A stretch of 64,000 nucleotides of DNA from G965276675 sp965276675 (GTDB lineage Bacteria > Acidobacteriota > Terriglobia > Terriglobales > Acidobacteriaceae), in contig OZ255624.1 in NCBI GenBank assembly GCA_965276675.1, positions 310,001-374,000 of the forward strand. Direction: 5' to 3'. Positions within the stretch are counted from its first letter, which is position 1. Each line of letters opens with the position of its first letter. The notes under the pieces were generated by a model, which had not been told where the DNA came from, ran no database searches, and was given only the letters and a program-made list of their open reading frames with translations. The translations under genes and the position numbers were made by a program. Positions 53,801-63,935 of the stretch are shown one piece after another.

Positions 53801-54118
53801 ATGGCCGCCGGGCCCAAGCTCTCCCACACCGCCGCGATGATTCTCCAGGCCATCCATGCTGGCTGCATCTATGGCTTTAGCGTCATGGAAATGACAGGCC
53901 TGCCCAGCGGAACCGTCTATCCCGCCCTGCGCCGCCTGGAGCGCGACGACCTAATTCGCTCCCATTGGGAACAGCAGTCGATCGCGACCGCCGAGCAGCG
54001 GCCGCCGCGGAAATATTACAAACTCACGCGCGCGGGAAGAGCGACACTCGACGCATCTCAGAAGCGTTATCCTCTTCTCACCAAGCTCATTCCGTTGTCT
54101 GAGAAGGAACACGCATGA
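53801..54118 (+). CDS. PadR-family transcriptional repressor
   Basis: A 105-residue winged-helix protein. The core reads SHTAAMILQAIHAGCIYGFSVMEMTGLPSGTVYPALRRLERDDLI (quoted across the domain in part, about 8-55), with GLPSGTVYPALRRLE being the PadR recognition helix, and PPRKYYKLTRAGRATL as the wing. It is short, with only a small C-terminal dimerisation part. PadR proteins respond to small molecules and repress exporter genes. The next gene starts inside its stop codon (ATGA). Confidence 0.92.
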   Translation: MAAGPKLSHTAAMILQAIHAGCIYGFSVMEMTGLPSGTVYPALRRLERDDLIRSHWEQQSIATAEQRPPRKYYKLTRAGRATLDASQKRYPLLTKLIPLSEKEHA

Positions 54119-55047
54119 GGAACTGGCGTGTCTCCAACGCTGCTCCCGTACATCTCGCCATCCTACGGAGTGCCTCGTGGATTGTGCCCAGCCAACAACG
54201 CGTGGATTGGTTCGCAGAGTGGAGCTCGGAACTCTGGTACGTGCGGCAAGCAAGCAATCGGCATTCTCGAACGCAGTCCTTCAGTCAAAGGCACGCCACA
54301 TCTTTTTGTCTGGGAGCCTTCCACGACGCATTCTGGCTCTGGAGAAATCAGCCGCGTTCGAGCGCGCGCCCAGGCTTTCGATTCGGCTCTCCACTCCACT
54401 GTGTTGCCTTCTTAGCTGCCCTGACGATCGCGAGTGTGACCTGCTGCCTTCTCCCCGGCGCCCACGCCATAATCGGGCAAACGCTATCCGGTGGTGCGCG
54501 CGAGCACTCGCTCATCAACTTCCTGCTGCAGCTCATCATGGCTTGCTTCGTCCTACCCGCAACCACCTCGCTATCCCTTGGGGAGTACCCGGCAGAAAGC
54601 AGTTCGGCCATTTACATGACGAGACTTCGCCAAGGAGCCTTTCTCGCCACAAAACTTTCACTGGTCCTGCTGATCGTCTATTGCGGTTCTTGCGGCCTGG
54701 CCCAAGGCTGCGGGTGGATCGCCAGGTCTGAAGAGTGGTGGTCCATCTGCAAAGCGATTGAGGACAGGTTAATGCCGATCCAGCCTCTCGCGTGCTTTGC
54801 CGGCTGCCTCTTCGGCATCCGCTGGACCCTGCGCGATCAGCGGCAACGCTGCCCCGTATGCCTTAACTTGCTAACCAACCCCGCCCCAGTCGGGCAACCC
54901 TCGCGTAACTTCCTCGCCTGGAGTGGCACTGAACTCATCTGCGCTGGCGGCCATGGATTGCTCCACGTTCCAGAGACCCCCACCAGCTGGTTCAGCACCC
55001 AACGCTGGCTCTCTCTTGACCCCTCGTGGCGCGTCCTCTTTTTATAA
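54115..55047 (+). CDS. PadR-coupled membrane protein with zinc-ribbon-like tail
   Basis: A 310-residue protein. Residues 15-85 contain SASWIVPSQQRVDWFAEWSSELWYV and CLGAFHDAFWLWRN (each quoted in part), a pattern also seen as an N-terminal extension in many acidobacterial ABC permeases. About four membrane helices follow (95-225). The end has RCPVCLNLL and, after 25 residues, LICAGGHGLLHVPE, which could make a small metal-binding ribbon with Cys/His ligands. It is translationally coupled to padR, so it probably serves the neighbouring exporter. Precise role unknown. Confidence 0.65.
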   Translation: MRNWRVSNAAPVHLAILRSASWIVPSQQRVDWFAEWSSELWYVRQASNRHSRTQSFSQRHATSFCLGAFHDAFWLWRNQPRSSARPGFRFGSPLHCVAFLAALTIASVTCCLLPGAHAIIGQTLSGGAREHSLINFLLQLIMACFVLPATTSLSLGEYPAESSSAIYMTRLRQGAFLATKLSLVLLIVYCGSCGLAQGCGWIARSEEWWSICKAIEDRLMPIQPLACFAGCLFGIRWTLRDQRQRCPVCLNLLTNPAPVGQPSRNFLAWSGTELICAGGHGLLHVPETPTSWFSTQRWLSLDPSWRVLFL

Positions 55048-55191
55048 CTCCAATTCTCAACCCACCCGCGCGGCACCCTGGGCCTGGCAAAACTGCACCC
55101 GCACGACAACGGCCAGGCACGCCGACCATCGTTGGACGACGAGTTCGTGCGAAGCGAATGGAGTCTGCTCTTCCCGCGAACCGCTAATATT

Positions 55192-55250
55192 CGGGTGCCC
55201 ATCCTTTGCACCAGAAGAAGGTCCCACAACCGTGGGACTCAGCGCAAAGC
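55192..55250 (+). repeat. Type B repeat, diverged copy
   Basis: TCGGGTGCCCATCCTTTGC opens and GCGCAAAGCTAC closes the unit; between them GGTCCCAC-AACC-GTGGGACT forms its own stem. It lies in the 361-base gap before hscA (55048-55408), which otherwise holds no gene. Confidence 0.6.
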
Positions 55251-55408
55251 TACACACCACCAGTCCGACGAAGCCGCTCTCTACCGGCAACCCCGCATCC
55301 TCTCCGCTCGCCGTCGCGCGCCGCACAAACCACCAACCCACACCTCGTCCCATCCAAACCGCTGTCACCACCACCCGCTATACACTGAAATGTCAGGATA
55401 TCCACACC

Positions 55409-57439
<2,031 letters not shown>

Positions 57440-57464
57440 GGTGGGTTCATAAACCTCCGCGCCT

Positions 57465-57520
57465 GTCATCCCGACCGAAGTTCCTGCAAAGCAGGAACGC
57501 AGCGGAGGGATCTGCTGTTC
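57465..57520 (+). repeat. Type A repeat, copy 5
   Basis: GTCATCCCGACCGAAG to GGAGGGATCTGCTGTT, with centre GTTCCTGC-AAA-GCAGGAAC. Compared with copy 2, both arms of the stem differ together, so pairing is kept. It lies shortly after the hscA stop. Confidence 0.82.
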
Positions 57521-57534
57521 GCACCACAAAGCCT

Positions 57535-57596
57535 GTCATCCTGAGCGACCCTAGTGAGCGCAGCGAATCGAAGGGGAGCCGAAGGACCTGCAGTTC
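57535..57596 (+). repeat. Type A' repeat (TCATCCTGAGCGA variant)
   Basis: GTCATCCTGAGCGACC to GAAGGACCTGCAGTT. This variant has CCTGAGCGA instead of CCCGACCGA at the start and GAAGGACCTGC at the end. A broken copy of its start recurs at 57953-57970. Confidence 0.75.
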
Positions 57597-57620
57597 GCCT
57601 TCGCTCGCACCACCACGAAA

Positions 57621-57713
57621 CCGGGTGCCCCATCCTTCGCGCTACAGTGACTGCCCGAATCACATCTCCACTCCAGCGCGAAGGGTGGGTTATGCTCCGA
57701 AGGAGCATCCATC
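57621..57713 (+). repeat. Type B repeat, copy 3
   Basis: CCGGGTGCCCCATCCTTCGCGC opens and GCGCGAAGGGTGGGTTATG closes the large stem (given in part). The small hairpin reads ATGCTCC-GAA-GGAGCAT, differing from copies 1 and 2 on both sides of the stem. Bases 57714-58009 hold no gene I can support. Confidence 0.8.
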
Positions 57714-58009
57714 TCTCCTCATTGTCTCTGTCTGATGTCTCTCCGGAGCCAGGAATCGCTCTCGCTCTGCGCAGAGCCAGGAAGATAAAGGAACTATGAG
57801 CCGCATGCGGTTGACGATCTGCATCAGAAATGGAGGAAGAGACCCCTAATACCGGCGCGAGTACGCAGCGCTGCAAGAGGAGTTCTCCCTCACCAGCCGC
57901 CTCACGCCCCTCATCCAGAACACCCGAAAGACCTGCGCCTAGCTCAACTCCTGTCATCCTGAGCGGAGCAGGCCAGCTGTCGCTTCAGTGCGGACGGGGA
58001 CTTCAACGG

Positions 58010-58799
58010 TCAACCCGTGGTCTCAGGCGCACCGCTTCTGTGGGGTTGTGCCGCGCGATTTTGCCTCATCCGCTCATCGTAGTTGGTTGCCCTCAACCAA
58101 GCTGTGGCGGAATCCTCCAACGCTCGTCTTTGTGACAGTAGCTTCTGAGCGTGAACTGAAGCAGGATTCAGTAAGTAAGGGATGACGGCAGCCAATCGTG
58201 ACAGCAGAATCGTTAGCTCAGCAAAGCGCCTGGAATGAAAACACGCCGCCAACGTAGCTCCTTCCGTGAGCATGATGAGATCGCCCGATTGATGATGGTG
58301 CGATGTGAACGCCTAAATCGCACAAAGCACTATAAACTTTCTCATCCGTAACTATTTCGTATCCAGCATTCTCAATCGCGATTCTCACCTTAGCCGGACT
58401 GGAACTGCGATATCTATCTCGTTCACATAGTGACATCCACTCGTCTTTTGCTTCCGGGCGAATTACAAATACCTCGATTAGATTTCCAATCTCAGCCGCA
58501 TTCCGCAATAGCCCCAATCCTTCTTCATATAAACCGAGCCGACTCAGGCGAAGCACGCCTAAGCAGGCGTTTATGAGTCGACGGACCAGATTCTCCTCGA
58601 AATGGTCTTTGTTACGGCATCCCCAGCTGCAAGAAGCTTCCAGGAGAGTCGCCATCATGGCAGATACGGCGGAGTACTGCTGCGGTATTCGCTTACCCAA
58701 CTCACCTGAAGCAAGCATCTCAACGGTGCCAGCTTCCATATCATCTTCAATTTGAAATTCTCGTGCGAGAACATCTGTTACCTCATTCATGATCATCAT
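58010..58799 (-). pseudogene. Unknown helical protein (possibly DUF5677/HEPN-like), frameshifted
   Basis: The first part (58799-58218) encodes about 190 residues, mostly helical, with LRLSRLGLYEEGLGLLRNAAE, VFVIRPEAKDEWMSLCER and HHAHGRSYVGGVF. Right after GGVF the frame stops at a run of four A on the plus strand (58238-58241). Removing one base joins HSRRFAELTILLSRLAAVIPYLLNP and runs to 58010, about 262 residues in all. The pattern LRNAAE/VGGVF resembles DUF5677/HEPN-type proteins of accessory regions, but the assignment is weak. Base composition is AT-richer than the neighbours. Confidence 0.6.
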
Positions 58800-58853
58800 T
58801 TTAGACTCAGCTGCGCGGTTGCCTACCCCGGTATAGCCTAGAGCGCGAATGTA

Positions 58854-59045
58854 CTATTCACTTGGAGGCGCCACGTTAAAGCCAGTAGTGCCAGTCACCA
58901 CTCCTGAACCGCCGAAGACGCGCGGGAGAAAGTTCCGGTAGCTCGTTAATGGAGTTCCTCTTGACGTCGCTAAGTTAGCCGCATTGTATGCTCTGAGGAT
59001 TGCGGGTTCATCGCGGGGCAGACGTTCGTAGTGGACGGGGAACAA
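58854..59045 (-). CDS. Short frame, possible gene remnant
   Basis: A 63-codon frame from a TTG (FPVHYERLPRDEPAILRAYN onward, ending GFNVAPPSE) with GAGGT just ahead. The protein matches nothing I know and looks like a fragment of something larger. The surrounding 58800-59315 gap, about 500 bases, has no other supportable gene. Confidence 0.2.
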   Translation of the reverse strand: MFPVHYERLPRDEPAILRAYNAANLATSRGTPLTSYRNFLPRVFGGSGVVTGTTGFNVAPPSE

Positions 59046-59315
59046 CCTCGCTCATGTTGAGTCATGCCGGATTTCCGGCACGAATCTGCTGCCTGTTTGG
59101 GAGTGGACACATTTCGGGACGATAGGAACAAGAGCCTCGATTAGCAGTTGAGTGGCATGGCATGAGCCTCGTTTGGCAACAGGTCTCGTTCAGGAGCCTT
59201 GGTTGAACCATTGTTTACTATAGGCTGGTGATGTTCTATGCTTCTTCACTGCAAATCTCCAGCTGTTCAGGGGTTGGATGCTGCGGAACGCCAGCATCTC
59301 CCACAGAAGAAAAGA

Positions 59316-61394
59316 ATGCGAAGTTTCATCCTGTTTCTCCTGTTTGCTTCCTCGATGCTGCCGCCAGCTGTCGCAGCCCGACAACCTTTCGCTAAGGCTC
59401 TAAATACAGTTCGCATTGCCCCCTTATACGTTCTGGACGGCCCTGGCTCGTTGTTACCTGGAGCTACAGGGACTTTCACCGTTACTCCCACTAGGTCATA
59501 CACTGGCATCATTTCACTAGCAGATAGTGGCGCAAAGGGTAAGATCACACCGGCCACTCTCACTTGGGCAGGGGGGACGGGTGCGAAGACGTTCACGTAT
59601 ACCAACAACTTCGATCAAGACATTACGCTTTCCGCATCTATCAGTTCCACAAGGAGCGCCAGCCGAACTATCTCTGTGAGCATCCGACATGCAGCGACAT
59701 ACTACATCTCCGCAGACGGTTCAGATTCGAATGCCGGGACTACTATCGACGCACCATGGCAGACACTTAATAAAGTAAACAGTTGGACATTCTTGCCCGG
59801 TGATACGCTGTGTTTCCACGGCGCCAATACCTTCGAGGGATCACTGAGCAACGTAACCCTGACCGGATCGCCACGCGCCAATAGTACGATAGCTTCTTAC
59901 GGAACTGGAGATGCAACCCTCAAGGCCGGAAATGGTGACGGCATACATCTCGTCAATGCGGAATTCCTAACTCTAACGGGGCTTATCATCCAAGGATCAG
60001 GCTGGACCGGAACCGGCGCATCTATGCGCCCGATGAATGGCGGAAAAGGAATCTGGATCCAGAATACGCGCACATCCGGCAATCATCTGCGCAACATCAC
60101 AATCTCGAATTGCAAAGTATCAGGCTTCTATATCGGAGCATTATTGGACACGATGCTTGCCAGTACAACAGGGTTCGAAAACGTTAAGATCTTTGGGAAT
60201 TCTTTCAGCAATAATCTCACTATGGGTCTTGACTTGCAAGGATACAAAACTCTCGAGGCTGGGCTGGTGAATCAAAATAGAGGAGTCTACGTAGGTTACA
60301 ACACCATCCAGAATGTTCCTGGTGATCCGAACAGCGGCGCGGGAGGTATTCACGGCACGTTTAAGACGGAAGCGGGTGGACTCCAGGTAGCCAATACCAC
60401 CGGCACCATGATTGAAAGAAATTTTCTCTCTGATATTGCCGGGTTCGGTGGGCTTAATACAGGATTGGTATACGGAGGTTCAACGGCAATTATTGTCACA
60501 AATGGCCGCGGATTTCGAATAACTGGAAACGAAGTCACCAGGACGAGGTGCATAACGCATTATGACGGCTCAGCCATCGACGTTGACCAAGACGTACAAG
60601 ATGGGGAGATTAGTGGCAATCTAACCTATAACAATGCCGGGCCGGCCATTCAGATCGGATCTTTTGGTGGCAAAACGACGAGCAACATTCGAGTACATCA
60701 CAATATCAGCGACAACGATGTGCGCGGTAATAACTCCGGGGGAACGTCCGAGCAGGGAGCGATAAGAATCTGGGGAAATACCGACGACCTTAAGATCTTC
60801 AACAATACCCTGTATGTTAGCGCAATCGGAGCGGTTGGCATTCCATCTGCGATGAACTTCGAACAAGTTCCTGCGAAACCGAAGATCGACTTCGGCTTGA
60901 ACGCGCATATTCAAGTGGTCAATAACATCTTCAAAACAACCGGTGGCGTGCCAGTCTTTTGGGCAAACCAAAAGACGAACAAAACACAACTCGGTGTCGC
61001 GTGCGCTTTCGGAAATTTATACGACGCCAGCGGCAGCCCGCTTGTGATCGCGAACGACAATGGATCGAAGATTGGCAATATCACGACGTTAACAGCCTGG
61101 CGATCCGCTGGCTTCGAGACACTGCATGGCGTCAACTACGGGATCGTGGCGGACGCAGGGCTACTCGACATCGCAGGTTTCGCCCCGCCAATGGCGGGCT
61201 TCATGAGAAGCGGAATCCCTATCTCTAAGGTGAGAAACTTTGATCTAAAGGCAGGCTCAGCTGCAATTGCCGCGGGGATTGATCCGTGGTTATCTGATAA
61301 CTATATCGACCTAGGCCCGTCAGACTTCCACGGAGCCGACTCCCGCAGTGGAAGCCGGGTAGACGTTGGAGCATCTTCCAGTAGCGTCTTATAG
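59316..61394 (+). CDS. Secreted right-handed beta-helix (pectate-lyase-like) protein
   Basis: About 692 residues from the ATG at 59316, which starts a signal peptide (MRSFILFLLFASSMLPPAVA). An Ig-like beta-sandwich comes first (about 30-130). The beta-helix starts at TYYISADGSDSNAGTTIDAPWQTLN (in part), the usual opening of parallel-beta-helix enzymes, and continues with many short NxxI/NNxF rungs (ITISNCKVSGFYIGA, NVKIFGNSFSNN, IRVHHNISDNDVRG, LKIFNNTLYVSAIG). Polysaccharide lyase or hydrolase activity is likely but the catalytic residues are not clear. The gene is visibly AT-richer than its surroundings. Confidence 0.8.
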   Translation: MRSFILFLLFASSMLPPAVAARQPFAKALNTVRIAPLYVLDGPGSLLPGATGTFTVTPTRSYTGIISLADSGAKGKITPATLTWAGGTGAKTFTYTNNFDQDITLSASISSTRSASRTISVSIRHAATYYISADGSDSNAGTTIDAPWQTLNKVNSWTFLPGDTLCFHGANTFEGSLSNVTLTGSPRANSTIASYGTGDATLKAGNGDGIHLVNAEFLTLTGLIIQGSGWTGTGASMRPMNGGKGIWIQNTRTSGNHLRNITISNCKVSGFYIGALLDTMLASTTGFENVKIFGNSFSNNLTMGLDLQGYKTLEAGLVNQNRGVYVGYNTIQNVPGDPNSGAGGIHGTFKTEAGGLQVANTTGTMIERNFLSDIAGFGGLNTGLVYGGSTAIIVTNGRGFRITGNEVTRTRCITHYDGSAIDVDQDVQDGEISGNLTYNNAGPAIQIGSFGGKTTSNIRVHHNISDNDVRGNNSGGTSEQGAIRIWGNTDDLKIFNNTLYVSAIGAVGIPSAMNFEQVPAKPKIDFGLNAHIQVVNNIFKTTGGVPVFWANQKTNKTQLGVACAFGNLYDASGSPLVIANDNGSKIGNITTLTAWRSAGFETLHGVNYGIVADAGLLDIAGFAPPMAGFMRSGIPISKVRNFDLKAGSAAIAAGIDPWLSDNYIDLGPSDFHGADSRSGSRVDVGASSSSVL

Positions 61395-61426
61395 ACCCAA
61401 ACCCACACGATTGTTGGGTTTGGGTC
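61394..61426 (+). terminator. Hairpin at the end of the beta-helix gene
   Basis: GACCCAAACCCA (61394-61405) pairs perfectly with TGGGTTTGGGTC (61415-61426), beginning at the last base of the stop codon. There is no T tract after it. It also matches the convergent direction of the small gene at 61.7 kb. Confidence 0.55.
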
Positions 61427-61687
61427 CTACCCGGAGTTTGCGGCGAAATGATGTTCGAATTCCTTATCGCCTGCCACACAACTCCGGAGACGAAATGCGC
61501 GCTGCCGCCGAAACCAATCTTTTCATTTGACCTTTGCTCAATACGTCGGTTTGAATCAGCTCCCGGACACCCGAGCCGATTTCGATCCTCACAGCATTGC
61601 GGAACCGCTGCCATCTTATGTTCAGGATCTTTTTCACGAGGCCACGGCGCTTCTCGGTCTCCCAAGGCGAGCGCCGTATCTCTTCCT

Positions 61688-61849
61688 CTAAAGCCGACTG
61701 CGTCCTCTCCCAAATAGCAGGTAGAGAATCACGATCAGCAGAATGAGGCTGAGGCCGCCGCCGCCGTAGTAGCCCATACCCGGGCCCATGTAGTAGCCGC
61801 CGCCGCCAAAGAGCAGTAAGAGAATGACGAGAATGATAATGAGAGGCAT
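61688..61849 (-). CDS. Tiny membrane protein, DUF3309-like
   Basis: A 53-residue protein: a first hydrophobic helix (MPLIIILVILLLLF), a Gly/Tyr/Met-rich centre (GGGGYYMGPGMGYYGGGG) and a second helix (LSLILLIVILYLLF) ending GRGRSRL. Two short helices around a glycine turn are typical of DUF3309-type proteins found in many Acidobacteria and Proteobacteria; their function is unknown. It is easily missed because of its length. Start ATG at 61849 without a strong ribosome site. Confidence 0.7.
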   Translation of the reverse strand: MPLIIILVILLLLFGGGGYYMGPGMGYYGGGGLSLILLIVILYLLFGRGRSRL

Positions 61850-61961
61850 GCGCGGGAGTGTAGCACACCCGGGTTTGCCAGTGCCGTTACCATTCTGCCC
61901 TTAAAAGAAGCGATCACCGCCGAACTTCGGCATGGCCCCAAGCGCAATCGTACGAACAAAG

Positions 61962-62007
61962 ACGGGTGCCCCATCCTGAGCAGCTTTACCGCGAAGGGTG
62001 GGAAACC
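61962..62007 (+). repeat. Type B repeat, short copy
   Basis: ACGGGTGCCCCATCC to GCGAAGGGTGGG, with the inner part much shortened and the small 3' hairpin missing. It lies about 80 bases before the ferredoxin gene. Confidence 0.6.
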
Positions 62008-62086
62008 ACGACACCCTCCGCGTCTGCTACCTCCAAACACGCGATAATAGGAGAGAAGCGCTATATCGCAGAGACCAGAGAGACCT

Positions 62087-62524
62087 ATGTCCGAACACCA
62101 GAACGCTGCACCCCAGCCCGACCTTATGGAGCCGGCCGCCCCCAACATGGTCCGCGTCACCTTCCTGCCCGAGGGCCGCACCGTCGAGTTTGAATACGGC
62201 TCCATGCCCTACGACAACCACGGCCAGCCCATGAGCTTCCTTGACGTCGCCGAAAACTTCAACATCTTCCTCGACCACGCCTGTGGCGGCGTCTGCGCCT
62301 GCACCACCTGCCATCTCTGGATCAAGGAAGGCGCTCCCGCCATCTCTGAAGCCGACGATGACGAACTCGACCGCCTCGACCTCGCCGCTGACGTCCAGCT
62401 CAACTCCCGCCTCGGCTGTCAGGCCGTCATCACCGGCCCTGGCACCTACATCGTCGAAATCCCGAAATGGAACCGCAACTACGTCTCCGAGGGCAAGCCG
62501 CTCACCCTCGCCGAGTCCAAGTAG
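62087..62524 (+). CDS. fdx: ISC-type [2Fe-2S] ferredoxin
   Basis: A 145-residue adrenodoxin-type ferredoxin that gives electrons for cluster formation on IscU. The cluster ligands are Cys66, Cys72, Cys75 (HACGGVCACTTCHLW) and Cys111 (SRLGCQAVI), in C-x5-C-x2-C...C spacing. It is longer than E. coli Fdx by an N-terminal extension of about 20 residues and an additional YDNHGQP segment. GAGAGACC lies at the start. iscX follows 109 bases later on the same strand. Confidence 0.92.
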   Translation: MSEHQNAAPQPDLMEPAAPNMVRVTFLPEGRTVEFEYGSMPYDNHGQPMSFLDVAENFNIFLDHACGGVCACTTCHLWIKEGAPAISEADDDELDRLDLAADVQLNSRLGCQAVITGPGTYIVEIPKWNRNYVSEGKPLTLAESK

Positions 62525-62633
62525 CCTCCAAGTAGCTCAACGAAACTTGTGCACAATTAAGCCCAGTTAAGCCCCGTTAGCGAACCAAATTGCGCACAAA
62601 ACGCACCCGTTAACCCCTGTTTGGAGACACAAA

Positions 62634-62855
62634 ATGGCCCGCGAACTCACCTGGAACGACGCCGAAGAGATCGGCATTCAGCTGCAGGAGAAGCACCCGG
62701 AACTCGATCCCCTGGCCGTCCGCTTTACCGACCTCCACCGCTATGTCACTGAATTAGAAGGTTTTGCAGATGACAAGTCCAAGTCCAGTGAGCCCAAGCT
62801 GGAAGCCATCCAGATGGCTTGGTATGAGGAGTACAAAGACGCCCAGGGGAACTAA
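62634..62855 (+). CDS. iscX: ISC accessory protein IscX
   Basis: A 73-residue acidic protein matching IscX throughout: LTWNDAEEIGIQLQEKHPELDPLAVRF, TDLHRYVTELEGFADD and EAIQMAWYEEY (each in part). IscX binds IscS and iron and tunes the speed of cluster assembly. TTTGGAGAC precedes the ATG. The gene stands with fdx, as in proteobacterial isc operons, but apart from iscSUA. Confidence 0.94.
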   Translation: MARELTWNDAEEIGIQLQEKHPELDPLAVRFTDLHRYVTELEGFADDKSKSSEPKLEAIQMAWYEEYKDAQGN

Positions 62856-63353
62856 TCAGCTCCAGTGATGCGCCGGTTCCGACCACCCAAATGCTCCCGG
62901 AATCACACGAATCTCGGTTATTTCTCCGGAGAAATACACCGAAACAATATCGAATCGCACCAGCGGCGGCTCCAGCGGCAGCGTCCGCAGGTACAGCCGC
63001 GCCATTCGCCGCACTGCCCGTCGTTTATCCGCATCCACTGCCGACTCCGCTGTCGCAATGTCGTGACTGCTGCGTGCCTTAACCTCAACAAAGCAAAGCA
63101 CATCGCCATCCCACGCCACGAAGTCCAGATCTCCTGGCTGTTTGGCCGAAACCCACCGCCGCGCCACCACTATCCGCCCCATTCGCCGCAGGTGAAAGAA
63201 CGCCGCCTCCTCGCCGCGCTCTCCCAAAACGATATGATTCGATACGGTTAGAGCCGGATGAGCCCGCCCCGACAGCCGATCCAGCACGGGCAAAAGCCGT
63301 TCCATGACCCCCAGCTGAAGCATCCGCAGCCGATGCTCTCCCAATCCGTGCAT
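62856..63353 (-). CDS. yraN: YraN/UPF0102 family nuclease-like protein
   Basis: A 165-residue protein with a restriction-endonuclease-like core: GERGEEAAFFHLRRMG (about 44-59), WVSAKQPGDLDFVAWDGDVLCFVEVKARS (in part) and VDADKRRAVRRMARLYL. The D...ExK triad (Asp of GDLDF and EVK) is the expected metal site; the usual GEIDL is GDLDF here. About 40 N-terminal residues precede the family core; an internal Met at residue 17 is an alternative start. It ends one base after iscX, convergent. Confidence 0.88.
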   Translation of the reverse strand: MHGLGEHRLRMLQLGVMERLLPVLDRLSGRAHPALTVSNHIVLGERGEEAAFFHLRRMGRIVVARRWVSAKQPGDLDFVAWDGDVLCFVEVKARSSHDIATAESAVDADKRRAVRRMARLYLRTLPLEPPLVRFDIVSVYFSGEITEIRVIPGAFGWSEPAHHWS

Positions 63354-63461
63354 GGCACGATTGTCACCCCCACCCGCACCCCTCTCAATGTCACCTTGGT
63401 AGCAGATGCACCACTCGCGAGGCGCATCGAATAGAAGTCAGGCCGAAAAGGGAAGGAATCC

Positions 63462-63935
63462 ATGCGAAAACAGATAATCGGTCAACCCACCCCCGTCTCC
63501 GTGGCCCAAGCTGGGGGCAACTGGCTTGACCTCTCCTCGCTCGCCAGTGTGGAGGTGAGTTCGGAAGATCCACGTTTCCCCATCGATCCAGTGCTGGAGG
63601 GCGGGCATGACCGCGGCTGGCGCGCAGGAGGACCGGGAAAACAGACAATACGCATCAACTTCGACGCGCCCCAGAAGATCTCGCGCATTTGCGTGCGCTT
63701 CCTCGACCGGGAGCACCAGCGCGAACAAGAATTTGTCCTACGCTACGCCGCAGGCGCCGCGCCGGTGCAAGAGATCGTGCGCCAGCAGTGGAATTTCAGC
63801 CCAGGCGGCTCTGTTGAAGAGCGGGAAGACTTTACCGTGGACCTGAAGGGCGTCACGATGGTCGAGCTCGAGATCGATCCCGATAAGGGACGCGACACGT
63901 TACCTGCGACACTTTCGGAGTTCATGATCGCCTGA
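63462..63935 (+). CDS. Putative galactose-binding-like (discoidin/F5-8C-type) protein
   Basis: A 157-residue soluble protein. It has the beta-sandwich pattern of discoidin-type domains: LASVEVSSEDPRFPIDPVLEG, then GPGKQTIRINFDAPQKISRICVRFLD, FVLRYAAGA, VQEIVRQQWNF and VTMVELEIDPDKG (each in part). Such domains bind sugars or phospholipids; no catalytic residues or signal peptide are visible. AAGGAATCC precedes the ATG. Divergent from yraN; the final 65 bases of the window show no further gene. Confidence 0.6.
   Translation: MRKQIIGQPTPVSVAQAGGNWLDLSSLASVEVSSEDPRFPIDPVLEGGHDRGWRAGGPGKQTIRINFDAPQKISRICVRFLDREHQREQEFVLRYAAGAAPVQEIVRQQWNFSPGGSVEEREDFTVDLKGVTMVELEIDPDKGRDTLPATLSEFMIA

Noticed and set aside
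54923..55408. In-frame upstream extension of hscA by 162 codons
   Set aside because: The extension has no Hsp70 similarity, overlaps the preceding membrane-protein gene and runs through a type B repeat; the ATG at 55409 begins exactly at the HscA N-terminus.
57713..57950. A short frame reading YRREYAALQEEFSLTSRL... that could be a gene fragment
   Set aside because: Only about 30 residues without a start or family; insufficient to call a pseudogene.
61464..61687. Possible basic minus-strand protein downstream of the DUF3309-like gene (GTG start, VKKILNIRWQRFRNAV...)
   Set aside because: The sequence looks protein-like and helical, but there is no ribosome site or recognisable family, and the frame overlaps the stronger small gene upstream.
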